Source of the DNA: Macrobrachium rosenbergii
Taxonomy: Eukaryota; Arthropoda; Malacostraca; Decapoda; Palaemonidae
Assembly (NCBI RefSeq): GCF_040412425.1
Contig: NC_089749.1
Coordinates: forward strand, 35,396,570 to 35,460,569
Reading direction: 5' to 3'
Length of the DNA: 64,000 nt
Below the pieces are notes generated by a model. It worked only from the letters and a program-made list of their open reading frames with translations, was not told where the DNA came from and ran no database searches. This document shows positions 11,239 through 22,735 of this stretch, piece by piece; position 1 is the stretch's first letter, and each line of letters opens with the position of its first letter. The translations under genes were made by a program, and so were the position numbers.

Positions 11239-11962
11239 AATAGCAGCCGAGAAACAGCCAACAGCTCATACACCAAAAACCCCTACATCTCCCCTCCAAG
11301 AATTTGATAATGACAATATTCTTTTGAACTCATTATTTTTTGTATTTTTTTTTACAAAAATGATTTTTTTTTTTTTTTTTTTTACAAAAATGACATTTTT
11401 ATGATAGAATAGTTTTATATATCCCCTTGGAACCCCCCAAAAATTTTCATCTCTGATTTTGTTGAAATTCGCAATCTATGAAGGTTTCTGTCTATTAACT
11501 GCACATGCCTTAAGAGAAGGATCAAATGTAACCTGTTTCCGGCTTATGATGCGTTTTATTGTGTCCAGATTTCTTGACATTGGGCTTCAACGTACAGATT
11601 ATGGTAAGATTATCGAAGTATACATGGCATAGTTTAGACATCTGAATGATAATGAAACAGAAATCACTAGTATCATGAGATATCACAGAAGGCTTCACTA
11701 ATAAAAAATGAAGCCTCAAACCCTTGAACTTTTGAGGAAACAAATTTTCAGGTACTGAGATGTTGCTGTTTACCTGCTATAAACTTGTTTAAAGATGAAT
11801 GTACTGTATTTATAATTGTGGAATAAATCACTACAAATGAGTTTATTTGGGCAAAGAATGGAAACTATTGTTTTCCCTTTAAAAAATTCATGGGTACTAA
11901 ATAAAACCTGGAATGTTAACTTTTTTTGCTGAAATTGCTCACATGTAAAATAATACATATAC
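11239..11962. other. Unassigned AT-rich DNA
   Basis: Poly-T/A tracts near 11340-11400 and otherwise AT-rich sequence. Short open frames at 11522-11960 on the minus strand have no recognisable motifs. Confidence 0.4.
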
Positions 11963-12106
11963 GCAACAAGAGTGCAATGCTAAGGTGCTCTGTTAGAGAC
12001 CTAATAATTTAATTTATGACTAAGTTTTGTTTTAAATAAATGTAAGTGTAAGCCTCGATAGCTGTTGAGTTATAGAAGCCTTAATGTAAAGACATTATTT
12101 GCCATT

Positions 12107-12180
<74 letters not shown>

Positions 12181-12248
12181 TCCCTCCTTCTCTCTCTCTC
12201 AGTTGTTGATTTATTGAAGCCTTAAAGTAAAGACACTATCAGGCATTT

Positions 12249-12312
<64 letters not shown>

Positions 12313-12355
12313 AGAATTTAAATTCCCCCGTCTCTACATTATTAGGCATTGAACT

Positions 12356-12411
<56 letters not shown>

Positions 12412-12418
12412 CAGAGAC

Positions 12419-12467
<49 letters not shown>

Positions 12468-12665
12468 TACAAACAGACAGACAGAGGAGGAATTTAAATA
12501 ACTCTTTTGTTAAAGTCCAAATTTACCTTTAATTCCTGAGTCACCATCAGTATCATTAATTACAGACCTCGTTTGTAATTAATGATACTAATGGTGACTC
12601 AGGGAATTAAAGGTAAATTTGGACTTTAACAAGAGAGATATTTAAAATTATCCTCCCCCCTCCCT

Positions 12666-12705
<40 letters not shown>

Positions 12706-12858
12706 AAATGCCAAATAATGTCTTTACGTTAAGTCTTCCATTTCTCAACAGCTATTGAGGCTTACACTCACATTTGTTTAAAGCAACACTTAGTCATAAA
12801 TAAAATTATTAGGTCTCTATCTCTAACAGAGGATTTAAACATTTGCACTCTTGTTATG
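11963..12858. repeat. Large compound fold-back element with GA/TC tracts
   Basis: Outer arms 11963-12110 and 12703-12858 are diverged reverse complements (CAACAAGAGTGCAA on the left, TTGCACTCTTGTTA on the right). The centre is a second, nearly perfect palindrome: 12511-12564 against 12574-12628 with a 9-bp loop. Between them lie purine tracts on the left and pyrimidine tracts on the right. The left arm repeats the block GCCTTAA..TAAAGACA..ATTTAAC+GA tract about three times (12085, 12218, 12335), the right arm only once. A 77-residue open frame here is pure microsatellite. Confidence 0.75.
12111..12480 (+). repeat. GA / GACA microsatellites
   Basis: (GA)n at 12111-12176, 12253-12309 and 12357-12391, then (GACA)/(AGACAG) variants to about 12480. 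They are part of the left arm of the compound fold-back element. Confidence 0.9.
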
Positions 12859-15289
12859 TGGATGTTGCTAATGTAATTATTGATAAAAAGTTCTGAGTCA
12901 TTAAAACCATTCTAAGTTAAAGAAAAATAGCAAAATGTTCATTGCAGTGAGTTCCCAGCATTAACTAATTGAGAAAAATTATATATAAAGCTTGATTTTA
13001 TCACAAAAATGTGATTTTTATATAAGTGACTTACCAAGCAATTACATAGCTGATTCCACACTGAAAGGAGGAGGGATAAATGGACATATTTACTGCAAAG
13101 CATTAAGTCTTTTAATGAATGTGAAATAGAAAAATTGCTAGCATTTAATTCAATGCTTGTAGTTCCTTATTAGTTAAGAGAACCTGCAGTAGAAAATTGC
13201 ATCTGGTCGGTGCTCAAGCTGTAGTGAGCGTGGCAGTATAGCCAAGGGATGCCCCTACTTTAGTGGGAACTTTGCAGCGAGGGAAGTTCTCCGATGGCTA
13301 ACAAAGTATAATTGGAAATTTGCAGCGAAGGAGTTAACCGAAGGTTAGCAACTGTTCAAAAGTGCCTGCAAAACTTAAAAAGTGCCCTTGCCCTGGACGC
13401 AGTACCACAATAAAAAACAACCAGATAACACTGTTACCAGCACTGGAAAAAAGACCACGACCCATCCACTGAAAGTGATGGGTGCTCCAGGTACACTGTA
13501 CCCCCAATTCTCACAACACTCATTACCTACAAGGTGAAGAGAAAGTAGGAGAAAACCATCTACTTCCTTCCGCAATGCCAGGCCAGTTACTTAAAAATGC
13601 AAAGTACTGCAAAAGAGTTTTAACACTGTTTAAACTTTCTGAAGAAGTGAGAAGCGAAAATCGATTACACTTCCAGTAGGTCGATTGTAGGATGGACATG
13701 CACAAAGACCAAAGAGGAAGAAGTTGTTCTGGCATCTAAAAAGCAGGCACAGTGCTCTTCTGAACTAAGAATGGTGTCAAAGATCAAGTCCACACATGAC
13801 GAAGAACAATGCGCTCTTAGACCGAGGGTAATACAGCGTCCTTGTCAGAACACTAAAGGAGAAAAGCCCCCTGTGTTTCCGATCCTGCTCTGGTAATACC
13901 CGAAACTACGACAGAATAGAGAGCTTCCTACTCCTCCCCAGAGCCAAGGGTGGGGGAGATTTGGCGCCAGATGATCAGCAGCTGACGCTGGTGTACTGAG
14001 CTGGCACCAGGCTTTAGGTGGCGCCAGCTGAGCTGGTTGCCAGATAACTATTCATTCGAGAGCTGGCAGGTACTCCTAGGAGCTCGGGGCAGTGCTGGTG
14101 CCAGGCTGTGGCTGGCACCAGGCGAACCGGAAGTCAGGCGAGTCAAAGGCTCGGGCTGATGGGTGTTCTGGGAGCCCTGAACACTGTCCCCGGCTGTTGA
14201 GACCATCTTCTCTTCCATTAAGTTCTTGGGAGAGAGAGTGGTTCCAGATCATGGAATAATACACATTCTCACCTAATAAATTCCAGGGTAAACTAGCAAA
14301 CCTCGTTACTGAAAAATACCCTCCTTCCTGATCAGAACCTGGGCAGCCCAGAGCCTGTCTGTGTAACAGCGTACCACCTTTGGTGGTGTCTATTGAAGAG
14401 AGGTTATTCGAGAAGAAACGAATAGTGAAAGGATTCTTGGAGAGTCCACCAATCAACCATGGCAATACGGGTACCCTAAATTATGGTTCAGAGTAGGGTT
14501 ACGAGGCAAATTGCAACGTTCTGACGAGCCTGGAAAGAGTTCAGCCATTTATTGACCATGTCAATTGGAGGAAGAGCATGAAGGTCCAGGCTGGAACAAT
14601 CTTGCAGTATGGTGTCTGTTGCCCATGCTAGAAGGTTCCTTTAAGGTGGCAGACAGACAAGGTCAGCCTGCCCCATTGAAGCACAAAACCTGACAGATCA
14701 GGGGATTCAAGATCCACTCGGGAGTAAGAGTGAGTTTCTGACGGCTCAGCTCATCCGCCAGAAATTCCAGTTGAGTTAGAAAAACTCGATTTATCATCAT
14801 CAGTAAAACTTTCTTGTCACTTGGTGGCGAATGCTCAAGAAAAAAACATAAGGACTGTGGTTTAGTCTAAAGGAAAACTGCAGTCTAGGAGTGAGCGAGA
14901 GATGAGAAGAACTGAAACCTTAAAAGAATGGCTTTCGGTTCTCTAGCGTATGTGTGAAGGCTCTGTTCCCCCTAGAACACATTGCGGAAGTTTCCCGGAT
15001 CCCTGAGCGGGTTCCTTCTACTAGAACAAGGAGAAAGAAGCAGTTTAAGACTAGGCTCTTGGTGAGGGACCTCCCCTGAAAGCTTAAATTTGGACAGCCA
15101 CCATTGTAGGTCCAACTGAAGACCGGGACTAAGGAAAAAGACAATGGAGTCCGGCTGTGAATCCCTGAACCAGTATGATCTCAAAACCTTCGATCTTTCT
15201 TCGAAGGGAGATAAAAATCAGTCATCCAGGGAAACATGGACATAATCAGGAAAAAACTGGTGTTAATGTCCAGAAACGGAAGACAAATG

Positions 15290-15353
<64 letters not shown>

Positions 15354-16645
15354 AATAGCAGTCTGATTCATCTTCGTCTAGAACCTTATCTTAATTGAAG
15401 AGAAAAAAGGAAATCGCTGCCATGCAGACTCGCTGACGATTCTGAGGAGCAAACTTGCAAAGCATTGTGCAGGCTCCCGGACAACTGAGCGAACTAGTAG
15501 CCTACCCTGTTTATCATCCACAGTCGTGCAGACACAAGAACATCCGTGCACAAACGACATCTTGCTGGACTTGAAAATGGTTTGTGTGAACTTGATGATA
15601 CCTCATACAGACCGCAGACATATGCGAAAATGTATGTGGCAGAACTAACATCTGGCACGTTTCTAAGGACTGAAAAACCTTGTAAGAGACACAAAAGTCT
15701 GGTCACAGGAAAACAGAGGCCTGTCCAAAACCAGGCATGACAAAATCCTGCAGACCGACACAATAGTCTCTGGATAGTGCTGGGCACTCTAGAACAGAAG
15801 TCGGGAGACAGGGAATCCGCACCAGGAAGATGGTGCCTGGAGCTAGGAAGTTGATTCTAGGCATTCGGTAACGAGCACCGATAGGAAGCACTGAGCCAAA
15901 GGAAGAAAAACGAAACCCTCCTGTGAAGTCTGACAAACTTGAAAAAACAACTCTGTGGAAGACAGAGTCCCTGTAGACTCATCCACTAATGTCCCAAGAT
16001 TGAGACTGACATCCCAAAAGCCAGCGATGGAGACTGTAAGGTAGGCTGGGTACGACTATGTACTGTACTAAAGTTCTCTCTTCTAGAGACCCACAGAAGA
16101 GAATGGAAAACACTAAAAGCTATCTCGACTGTTCTTGTCCAAACTGGACAGAACTAAGACACTCCAAGGCTATGCCTCTTGCACAACTCTAGAGAATGCT
16201 CTATCTTCTAGCCAGTGCCAAACTTATCAGACAAGAAAGACCTTACTTCGAAATCTTGACACGATCTTTGACAAGCAGGTCTAAGTTCCGTCGAAGCACC
16301 AGAGGGAAGAAAGACAAAAGGCACTAGACTTGCTCCCTAAATAAAGAAAAACAAACTTCCAACTCTCTGAGATACTCCTAAGAGGACGAAGAAAACGCCA
16401 GAGAAGGGAGCTTCCTACAACAAGCTCAAAACTTCTGGACACAACAGTCCCTGTCCGCAAAAGACAGGATTCTGAGATACTAATTGACGCAAAAAGGAAG
16501 TAGTGTCAGCTTCTCTTGAGCTATCAGGCTAAGGTGGAAAACAGACCAAAGAGAGACAAAATGCTTGTGAGTGGATTGTATAGCCTGGTACTGAAAAGGA
16601 GGTGCTGGATGCCTGACAGCTGGCACCAAACTGCAGGTGGACGCG
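12859..16645. other. 3.8 kb unassigned repetitive DNA
   Basis: No conserved coding region was recognised. 13001-13055 (around ATATAAGTGACTTACCAAGC) recurs in inverse orientation at 36543-36585, so it is a dispersed repeat. 14085-14180 (GCTGGCACCAGGCGAACC...) has a diverged relative at 35279-35385. A (GA)n tract is at 15294-15350. The longest open frame (14465-14076, minus, 129 codons) has no recognisable domain. This may be internal sequence of an old retroelement, but I cannot show it. Confidence 0.4.
15294..15350 (+). repeat. (GA)n microsatellite
   Basis: Uninterrupted GA dinucleotide tract of about 57 bases. Confidence 0.95.
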
Positions 16646-16977
16646 TGTAAGGGCGTCAAATCGCGCCTCTCTTTCCTTGTGTTTCTCCTTTCAGATGTAC
16701 ATTAATCACGTCATGTATTTTACCTGTCTTTATTTCAGATTCTTTGTGTACCTCATTTTATGCATCATTGTATGGCCTTTCTCCCGATATGTATATCTAC
16801 CTTTTATATGTCATGTAACAAATGTATATTTTTATGCTTGCTAAAAAACACAAATCCTGTATGGACGCGGGTCTCGGGTCGCCTGCTACCTTTCCATCCG
16901 CTTTTTGTCTTATAAACACCTGTCGAGAATAATAAAGAATCAATCTTTCACCTCTGACGTTTCCTTGAAGCCTCACA
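16646..16977 (+). repeat. 5' LTR of outer gypsy
   Basis: Starts TGTAAGGGCG and ends CCTCACA. Contains TTATAAACACC (TATA-like) and AATAAAGAATC (polyadenylation-like) near its 3' end. Matches 34207-34528 apart from substitutions and three short indels. Confidence 0.9.
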
Positions 16978-17263
16978 CTGGTGACCCCGGGTCAGGGACA
17001 GGTAGCGCGGTTTTGGCCCAGCCATTAACGGACTAACTACAGCCGCACCCTACCATCAGAGAGCCTTTAGTGGACTAACTGCGGCGTAAAGTTTAGGCCT
17101 CTGATAGCACCCTGCCCTACGGAAACCGTGCCATTAACGGACTAAATACGGTGTACCCAAAAGGGTACGTTTTGGCACTTCGTTCGACCTCTCGAACAAA
17201 TTGGCACCATTAACAGACTCAATACAGCACATTTTCCCGCGTTTTGGTGCATGAGCAGTCAAG

Positions 17264-18065
17264 ATGTCAGAGGCAGAATCTCAATGCAAACCCGCGAGCA
17301 TTGTCTGCATGCCGCTCTCACCAACAAAGCCAGACAGTCAAACTTCCCCCATTCTTGCGCCAAAACACAGCATCATGGTTCTGGCACGCAGATGCGCATT
17401 TTCGCATGGCGTGCATCTCAGACGATGCTACAAAATCGGACATAGTCATGATGGCGCTCCCAGAAAAAGTGTTCAATAGAATCTCCCCCTGGCTAGACGC
17501 GCAACCGGACAAAGTCTCACACAGACTTAAAAAACAAACTGATGAATTTCTACTCCATGCCCGTGTCCAAGAGAGCACAGCGCGCATTCGACCTGTTATC
17601 CCAGCCCCTCGGAGATACATCACACAGGGAAGACTGAGACCAGCTGCGGGGGTTAATAACACTCCCAGGTCGCGACGAGAATGGGAGGAAAAAACAATAG
17701 ACCTGACAAAAGCTATCTTCCTTCGGCGCCTCCTGCAGGAAGTTCGGCGCCATATAAGGGATGCAGAGAACCGGGACATGGATGCCTTAGTCGACGACGC
17801 CTAGGAACTATATGAGGCCACCAAGGCTTCGACACATGCCGCCGCCCTCGCGGCTGCCACCCTGGGAGCCTGCAACCTGTTGGAGGAAGACTGCGACGAT
17901 GACGGAGACATCAACGCTGTGTATAAGAAGAGACAGCCATTCAGAGAGCACAGGACATGGCCAAACCCGGCACGGTGTTTCTACCATAGGAAGTTTGAGA
18001 CCAAGACCAGAACCTGCAGGCCTCCGTGTTCTTTCACAAAAAACGACAAAGGCGGCCACAAATAA
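17264..18065 (+). pseudogene. Outer gypsy gag
   Basis: Gag forms the virus-like particle that packages element RNA. The likely start is the ATG at 17264 (MSEAESQCKPASIV). Within about 80 bases the frame shifts to the one carrying the conserved capsid start KLPPFLRQNTASWFWHADA and VFNRISPWLDAQPDK, then FLRRLLQEVRRHIRDAENRD and MDALVDDA, ending at a stop at 17804. A further frame continues with THAAALAAA and a partly conserved basic/cysteine segment CFYHRKFETKTRTCRPPC near 17980-18030. No canonical CCHC knuckle is present. At least two frameshifts and a stop make it inactive as read. Confidence 0.75.
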
Positions 18066-18875
18066 CAGCTGTGGCCACGAAACACAACTCCCCCCACCCA
18101 GCAGGGTTTTTCATCACAGACAAGATCTCCAAACACTGCCTGCTGGTTGATATGGGGGCAATGCAGTCGGTTTTCCTGCCATCCAGGGAAGGTTTAGAAA
18201 ATATACCTGACTCACTACCCTCCCTCATAGCAGCAAAAGGGACTCCCATCCGCACTTATGGCACAATGACCCGGGTTATCTCAATCCTGGGGCACAGATA
18301 CCACTGGCCTTTCGTCATAGCGGATGTTAAGTTCCCTCTGCTGGGCGCGGATTTCCTAAGGCGCCATGGACTCCTAGTCGACGTTGCCAGACAGCGCCTC
18401 CTCAACACAGGGCATGCCATTCCCATCAACTCTCCACTGGACCTGGGATGCCCTCCATATGCTCCGCAGCCCCCAACAGCTACGCGTCCCTCCTACAGGA
18501 ATTCCCGGATGTGTTCAAACCAGAACTGTGCTAGTCACCTGGGGCTTCGGCAAAGCACAGCATCTTCCACCACATCACCACGATGGGCCCACCAACCCAT
18601 GCCAAGTTCCGACGTCTGTCCCCCCAGAAGTCACAAGACGCCAAACGGGCCTTCGCAGAAATGGAATGCATGGGCGTGTAAAAAGGCATCAAGCCCGTGG
18701 GCATCCCCTCTCCACATGGTAAAGAAGTTTGATGGTTCATGGAGGCCCTGCGGCGACTATCGGCGCCTGAATTTGGTAACAACCCCAGATCACTACCCCT
18801 TCCCTAATATGCAAGACCTGACAGGCGCCCTCCACAGAGCGAAAATTTTCTCCAAGATGGATCTACTGAAGTTGT
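18066..18875 (+). pseudogene. Outer gypsy protease and first part of reverse transcriptase
   Basis: The aspartic protease starts near 18110. The active site reads LLVDMGAMQS at about 18140-18169, where D(S/T)GA is expected, so the essential Ser/Thr is Met and the enzyme should be dead. The flap-side motif FPLLGADFLRRHGLLVDV is at about 18330-18385. After a degraded linker with a stop near 18531, reverse transcriptase begins: SPWASPLHMVKKFDGSWRPC, GDYRRLNLVTTPDHYP, then FSKMDLLK at 18850-18872, where the LINE insertion cuts the gene. The remainder resumes at 25447. Confidence 0.8.
18864..18875 (+). repeat. LINE target-site duplication, left copy
   Basis: TACTGAAGTTGT, identical to 25435-25446. 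Confidence 0.9.
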
Positions 18876-18893
18876 TGATTGATTGATTGATTT

Positions 18894-19174
18894 GTTTATT
18901 AAATCTGGTGTCATAACATCTAGGTTATTGACGCCGAAACAAATTTAAATATAAAATTAAGTTTAAAATAAATTTCATATAAAAATATCTAAAGTTATGT
19001 ATATAAATATTTAAATTTAAAAAAAGGTAAGTTAAAAAAATTCCATATAAAAATATCTAAAAAGGTATGCATATAAATATTTGAATAAAAGAAATAGGTT
19101 TAAAATAAATTTCATATAAAAGTATCTAAATGATACGTATATAAATAAATTTCTTCATATATTCTATATACTAG
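18894..19174 (-). repeat. LINE 3' UTR with three ~75-bp tandem copies
   Basis: The AT-rich 3' UTR contains three diverged direct copies of a unit built on TTTCATATAAAAATATCTAAA followed by TATATAAATATTT (starting near 18972, 19046 and 19107 on the + strand). Confidence 0.7.
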
Positions 19175-20330
19175 CTAAATTTTCTTTAGAAGGCCCGCCT
19201 CCAACATAAAAGTATACAATTGCTGAGTGTTACAATCCTTTCCAAGAATTGTAGCAAGATTAAAATTATCAGCTTCATCTCGTCCCCAAGACAGGAACCT
19301 TTGTCTCAAATTCCTAAGTGTGGGACATTCAACCAGCAAATGTCCCACACACAGGGGTACAGCACAGTCTTCACAAATTGGAGGATTCTCACGGGACATC
19401 AAGAACCCATGCGTGAGTCTTGTATGTCCAATCCTCAACCTGCATAGCATTGTCTCCTGTCTCCTTGGCATATGGGGATATGACCAAGGAGACACAGATG
19501 ATGCAATACTGCGCATTTTTCTATTTGTTAAAATATTCTCCCACTGGGTCTGCCAACGCTTTTTTATTGTTTGTCCTACTACAGGATATACATCCCGATG
19601 GTAGTAGGCATCTTGTGGGTTCTGGAGAATTGACCGCTGATTTCGCTAGTTGGTCTGCTTTTTCGTTCCCATCCACCCCAACATGGGAAGGCACCCAACA
19701 GAACTTAACTTCTTTCTCTCTTCTTTTCAATAAAAACAACCATTCTAATACTTCTAAAATCAGGGGGTTTAAAAGATTAAAAGATTCCAGTGCCTGAAGT
19801 ACACTTTTTGAATCACTATATATAATAAAATTGTTTCCATTATGAATTAAAATCTCCTTTAAAGCTTTTAAAATTGCATTTTATCTCGGCAGTAAAAATT
19901 AAGGCAACGGATGATAACCTTCCACTCCTCTCTATATCAGGGAAGGCTACACCAAAGCCGACGCCAGCATCAGACTTTGAGCCATCCGTGAAGATTGGTG
20001 TGTGGGTGCCATGTTCCATCGAATGTTCTAAAAATATTGACCGCATGGCCTCACATGACAATTCTGACTTGGTGAAATTAAAATACTTGCAGAATTCTAC
20101 CCCTAGAAATTTCCAGGGGGGAATAACAAGTTTACTCTAAAAGCAAACGGATGCGGTTGCTTGGGATGATTTTCATAATAATGCCAATGCCTTTCCCTTC
20201 TCATACATATGCTGGTCAAAGACTTAGGTAGCCTCTGGAATCTATACCAGCTCCGAACCAGCAGACGCTTGTAATGAAGATCCAGTGGCACCTCACCAGC
20301 ATCTACCAACATGCTCTCAATGGGAGATGA
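19175..20330 (-). pseudogene. LINE ORF2 C-terminal part: RNase H and zinc motif
   Basis: Continuation of ORF2 after the reverse transcriptase, in broken frames. 20417-20103 covers the connecting region. RNase H starts near 20000 with PIFTDGSKSDAGVGFGVAFP, which holds the first catalytic Asp, followed by a FTAEI stretch with the catalytic Glu. It ends in 19739-19521 with WVPSHVGVDGNEKADQLAK, including the last catalytic Asp. 19516-19175 carries the terminal Cys/His motif: CEDCAVPLCVGHLLVECPTL. Frameshifts lie near 19880 and 19520. The domain order is complete. Confidence 0.8.
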
Positions 20331-20331
20331 T

Positions 20332-21339
20332 TTAAATGCTCCGTACCCCACCATGATGAATCGAGTTGAGCATTTTAAGGCTATTGGGCTTTGCAGACGT
20401 GTAAACTTCGCATCCATACGTTAATTTTGAAAAGACCAGGGCTTTATACAATCTCAACATCTGAGTTCTGTCTGCACCCCACACAGTATGAGACAGAACT
20501 TTCAGCAAATTCATCGCTTTCAAGCATTTGGTCTTAATATACTTCAGATTTGGGATCCAGGTCAGCTTACTATCGAAAATCAACCCAAGGAACCTCGTTT
20601 CACCTACACATGGAATTCTTTGCCTATGAATAAATAGATCTGGATCAGGATGAAATCCTCTTATGCGACAAAAGTGCATGGTTACCGTTTTACTAGTAGA
20701 AAATTTAAAACCATTAACCTCAGCCCACTTCACTATATTGTCGATGCAGAGCTGAAGGCGACGTTCAGCCACTGCCATCCTTGAAGCTGCAAAGGAGATT
20801 GAAAGGTCGTCAACAAAAAGGCTTAAAACACTTCCTTGTGGTACTCCTTCTTCTTGACTGAATACTTCTGACATTGTTGCTCCAACCAGGACCTGAAATA
20901 GCCTATTTTTAATAAAAGCCTTAATGAAGAGGGGCAAATTGCCTCTCAGGTTACATTCATGAAGGATCCTCAAAATGCCGTATCTCCATGTTGTATCATA
21001 AGCCTTCTCCAAATCAAAGAAGACCGTGATGTGATGTTGCTTGTTGGCAAAAGCTTCACATATTGAAGACTCCATTCGAAGTAGAACATCAGTTGTGGAG
21101 TGCATGCTTCGGAAGCCACACTGTGCTGGGGACAGATATTTACCCCGTTCTAAGTACCACATCAAGCGTGTGTTTACCATTTTTTCCATGATCTTGCACA
21201 AACATGATGATAGTGCAATTGGACGATAATTTTCTACTTTAAACGAGTCTTTTCCAGGTTTCGCAAACGGCAATAATTTTAACATCTCCCAGATCTTAGG
21301 AAAGATATGCTCCCTGTAAATTCTGTTAACAAGGCTCAA
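20332..21339 (-). pseudogene. LINE ORF2 reverse transcriptase with an internal deletion
   Basis: 335 residues in one frame: LLPFAKPGKDSFKVENYRPI, ALSSCLCKIMEK, LSPAQCGFRSMHSTTD, VFFDLEKAYDTTWRYGIL (first catalytic Asp), EGVPQGSVLS, then directly LFVDDLSISFA (catalytic FVDD). In related LINEs about 25 residues separate QGSVLS from the xxDD strand, so this copy lacks that stretch in frame. The thumb region GFKFSTSKTVTMHF and RFLGLIFDSKLTWIPN follow. The palm would be malformed. The frame ends near 20332 and continues in another frame. ORF2 upstream of 21339 (21674-21340) is in further broken frames. Confidence 0.85.
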
Positions 21340-21673
21340 TATGAATTATTTGGTATTTTCAGGGGTTTGCTTGATCATTGAATACGTTATATCATCCAGT
21401 CCAGGAGCTGATTCATTACATTTATTTAGGGCCGATAGAAATTCCCTCATCGTAAACGGATCATTGTATTTCTCATGTCTCAACGTATTAAAATCTATTT
21501 CAACTTGTTCCATCTGCTGCCTTTGAGCCGAGTATGGTCGATCATCGTTTTTCTTTGCAACATTAACAAAATGATTAGCAAACTCATTTGCAACTAACTG
21601 GGGGTCTGCTACCTCACAACCATTGATCTTGATAACTGGAGGTTGACAGGGAGTAAACTTGCCTGCTATTTTT

Positions 21674-22735
21674 CTAACTCTCTTCCAAACTAGTGTTAGA
21701 GGAGTTTTCGAATTTATTGAAGAAATAAAGATTGTCCAAGATTCTTGCTTTTCGAAATTCTACACGGTAATACTCACATTTTCGTCTACGGTATCTTGTG
21801 TATGCAGACCTCATAGTTCTATGAGTTTCCTGGCATTTACGAGTCCACCAGGGAACCGGTCGGCGGATAAATACGCCTGATGTCCTGGGTATGGACTGAA
21901 GACCAGCCGAGAACAATATTGTACTTAAAAATTCAAGAGCATCATCTACGCTGGGAAAGTCATCAGCAGAGTCATCTATTGAGCTTTGCTCCTGGAATGT
22001 TGCCCAATCAGCTTTTTTTGTATTCCATCTAGGTAGCCTGGAAGATGGAGGACTTGATGCTGAACTCACCACTATTGGGAAATGGTCACTGGTGAATCTA
22101 TCATTTATAACTCTCCAATTAAAATCTATAAGGCAGTCATCACTACATATAGATAGATATTGCCGATAGCGTGCCTGTTTGATCAATTGCCGATAGCGTG
22201 CCTGTTTGAACGTGAAAATGTGTAGACTCCCCAGAGTTGAGGATCCCCACATTTTCACCTTCTATGATGGAACTTAGGCATCTTCCTCTTTGGTTGGTGA
22301 CAGTATCACCCCAAAGAGGGCTTCTGCAATTCATATCTCCCAAAATAATAAAGGGACGTGGTAACTGTTGGATAAGAGATTTAAATTCATTGATTGGGAA
22401 GACTTCATTTGGTGGTAGATAGAGAGAGCATACTGTGTATTTTCTTTGTAGATGGGTCTGTACACCTATTACTTGCAAAGCTGACTGGATATTAATAGGA
22501 TTTTGTGGGGTATCATTTCGAACATACAAAACGACACCACCATGACTTCCCATATTTAAATTATAGGTGGAGTAATAAGATGTATACTCTCGTGGGCTGG
22601 GGCACATGTTGTTACCAATCATGGTCTCCTGCAGAGCTATACAAACAGGAGACACTTCTGATATGAGCAGTCTCAATTCTTCCCACTTTGCTCTCAATCC
22701 CTGACAGTTCCACTGGAGAAAGTTAATGAATTTTA
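21674..22735 (-). pseudogene. LINE ORF2 N-terminal part: APE-type endonuclease
   Basis: The endonuclease nicks target DNA to prime reverse transcription. It begins just after ORF1 with INFLQWNCQGLRAKWEEL, then ALQETMIGN (catalytic Glu), GGVVLYVRN, FIILGDMNCRSPLWG (catalytic Asp/Asn) and, after a frameshift, TSDHFPIVVS (catalytic SDH). A ~28-bp direct duplication at about 22158-22211 (repeat TTGCCGATAGCGTGCCTG) shifts the frame just before the SDH block. The segment ends with WWTRKCQETHRTMRSAYTRY, which leads to the reverse transcriptase. No ATG opens the frame: the ORF1 stop region reads ATAA where an overlapping ATGA would be expected. Confidence 0.85.

Noticed and set aside
12239..12472. 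77-codon Ser/Leu/Val repeat open frame
   Set aside because: Microsatellite translation within the fold-back element.
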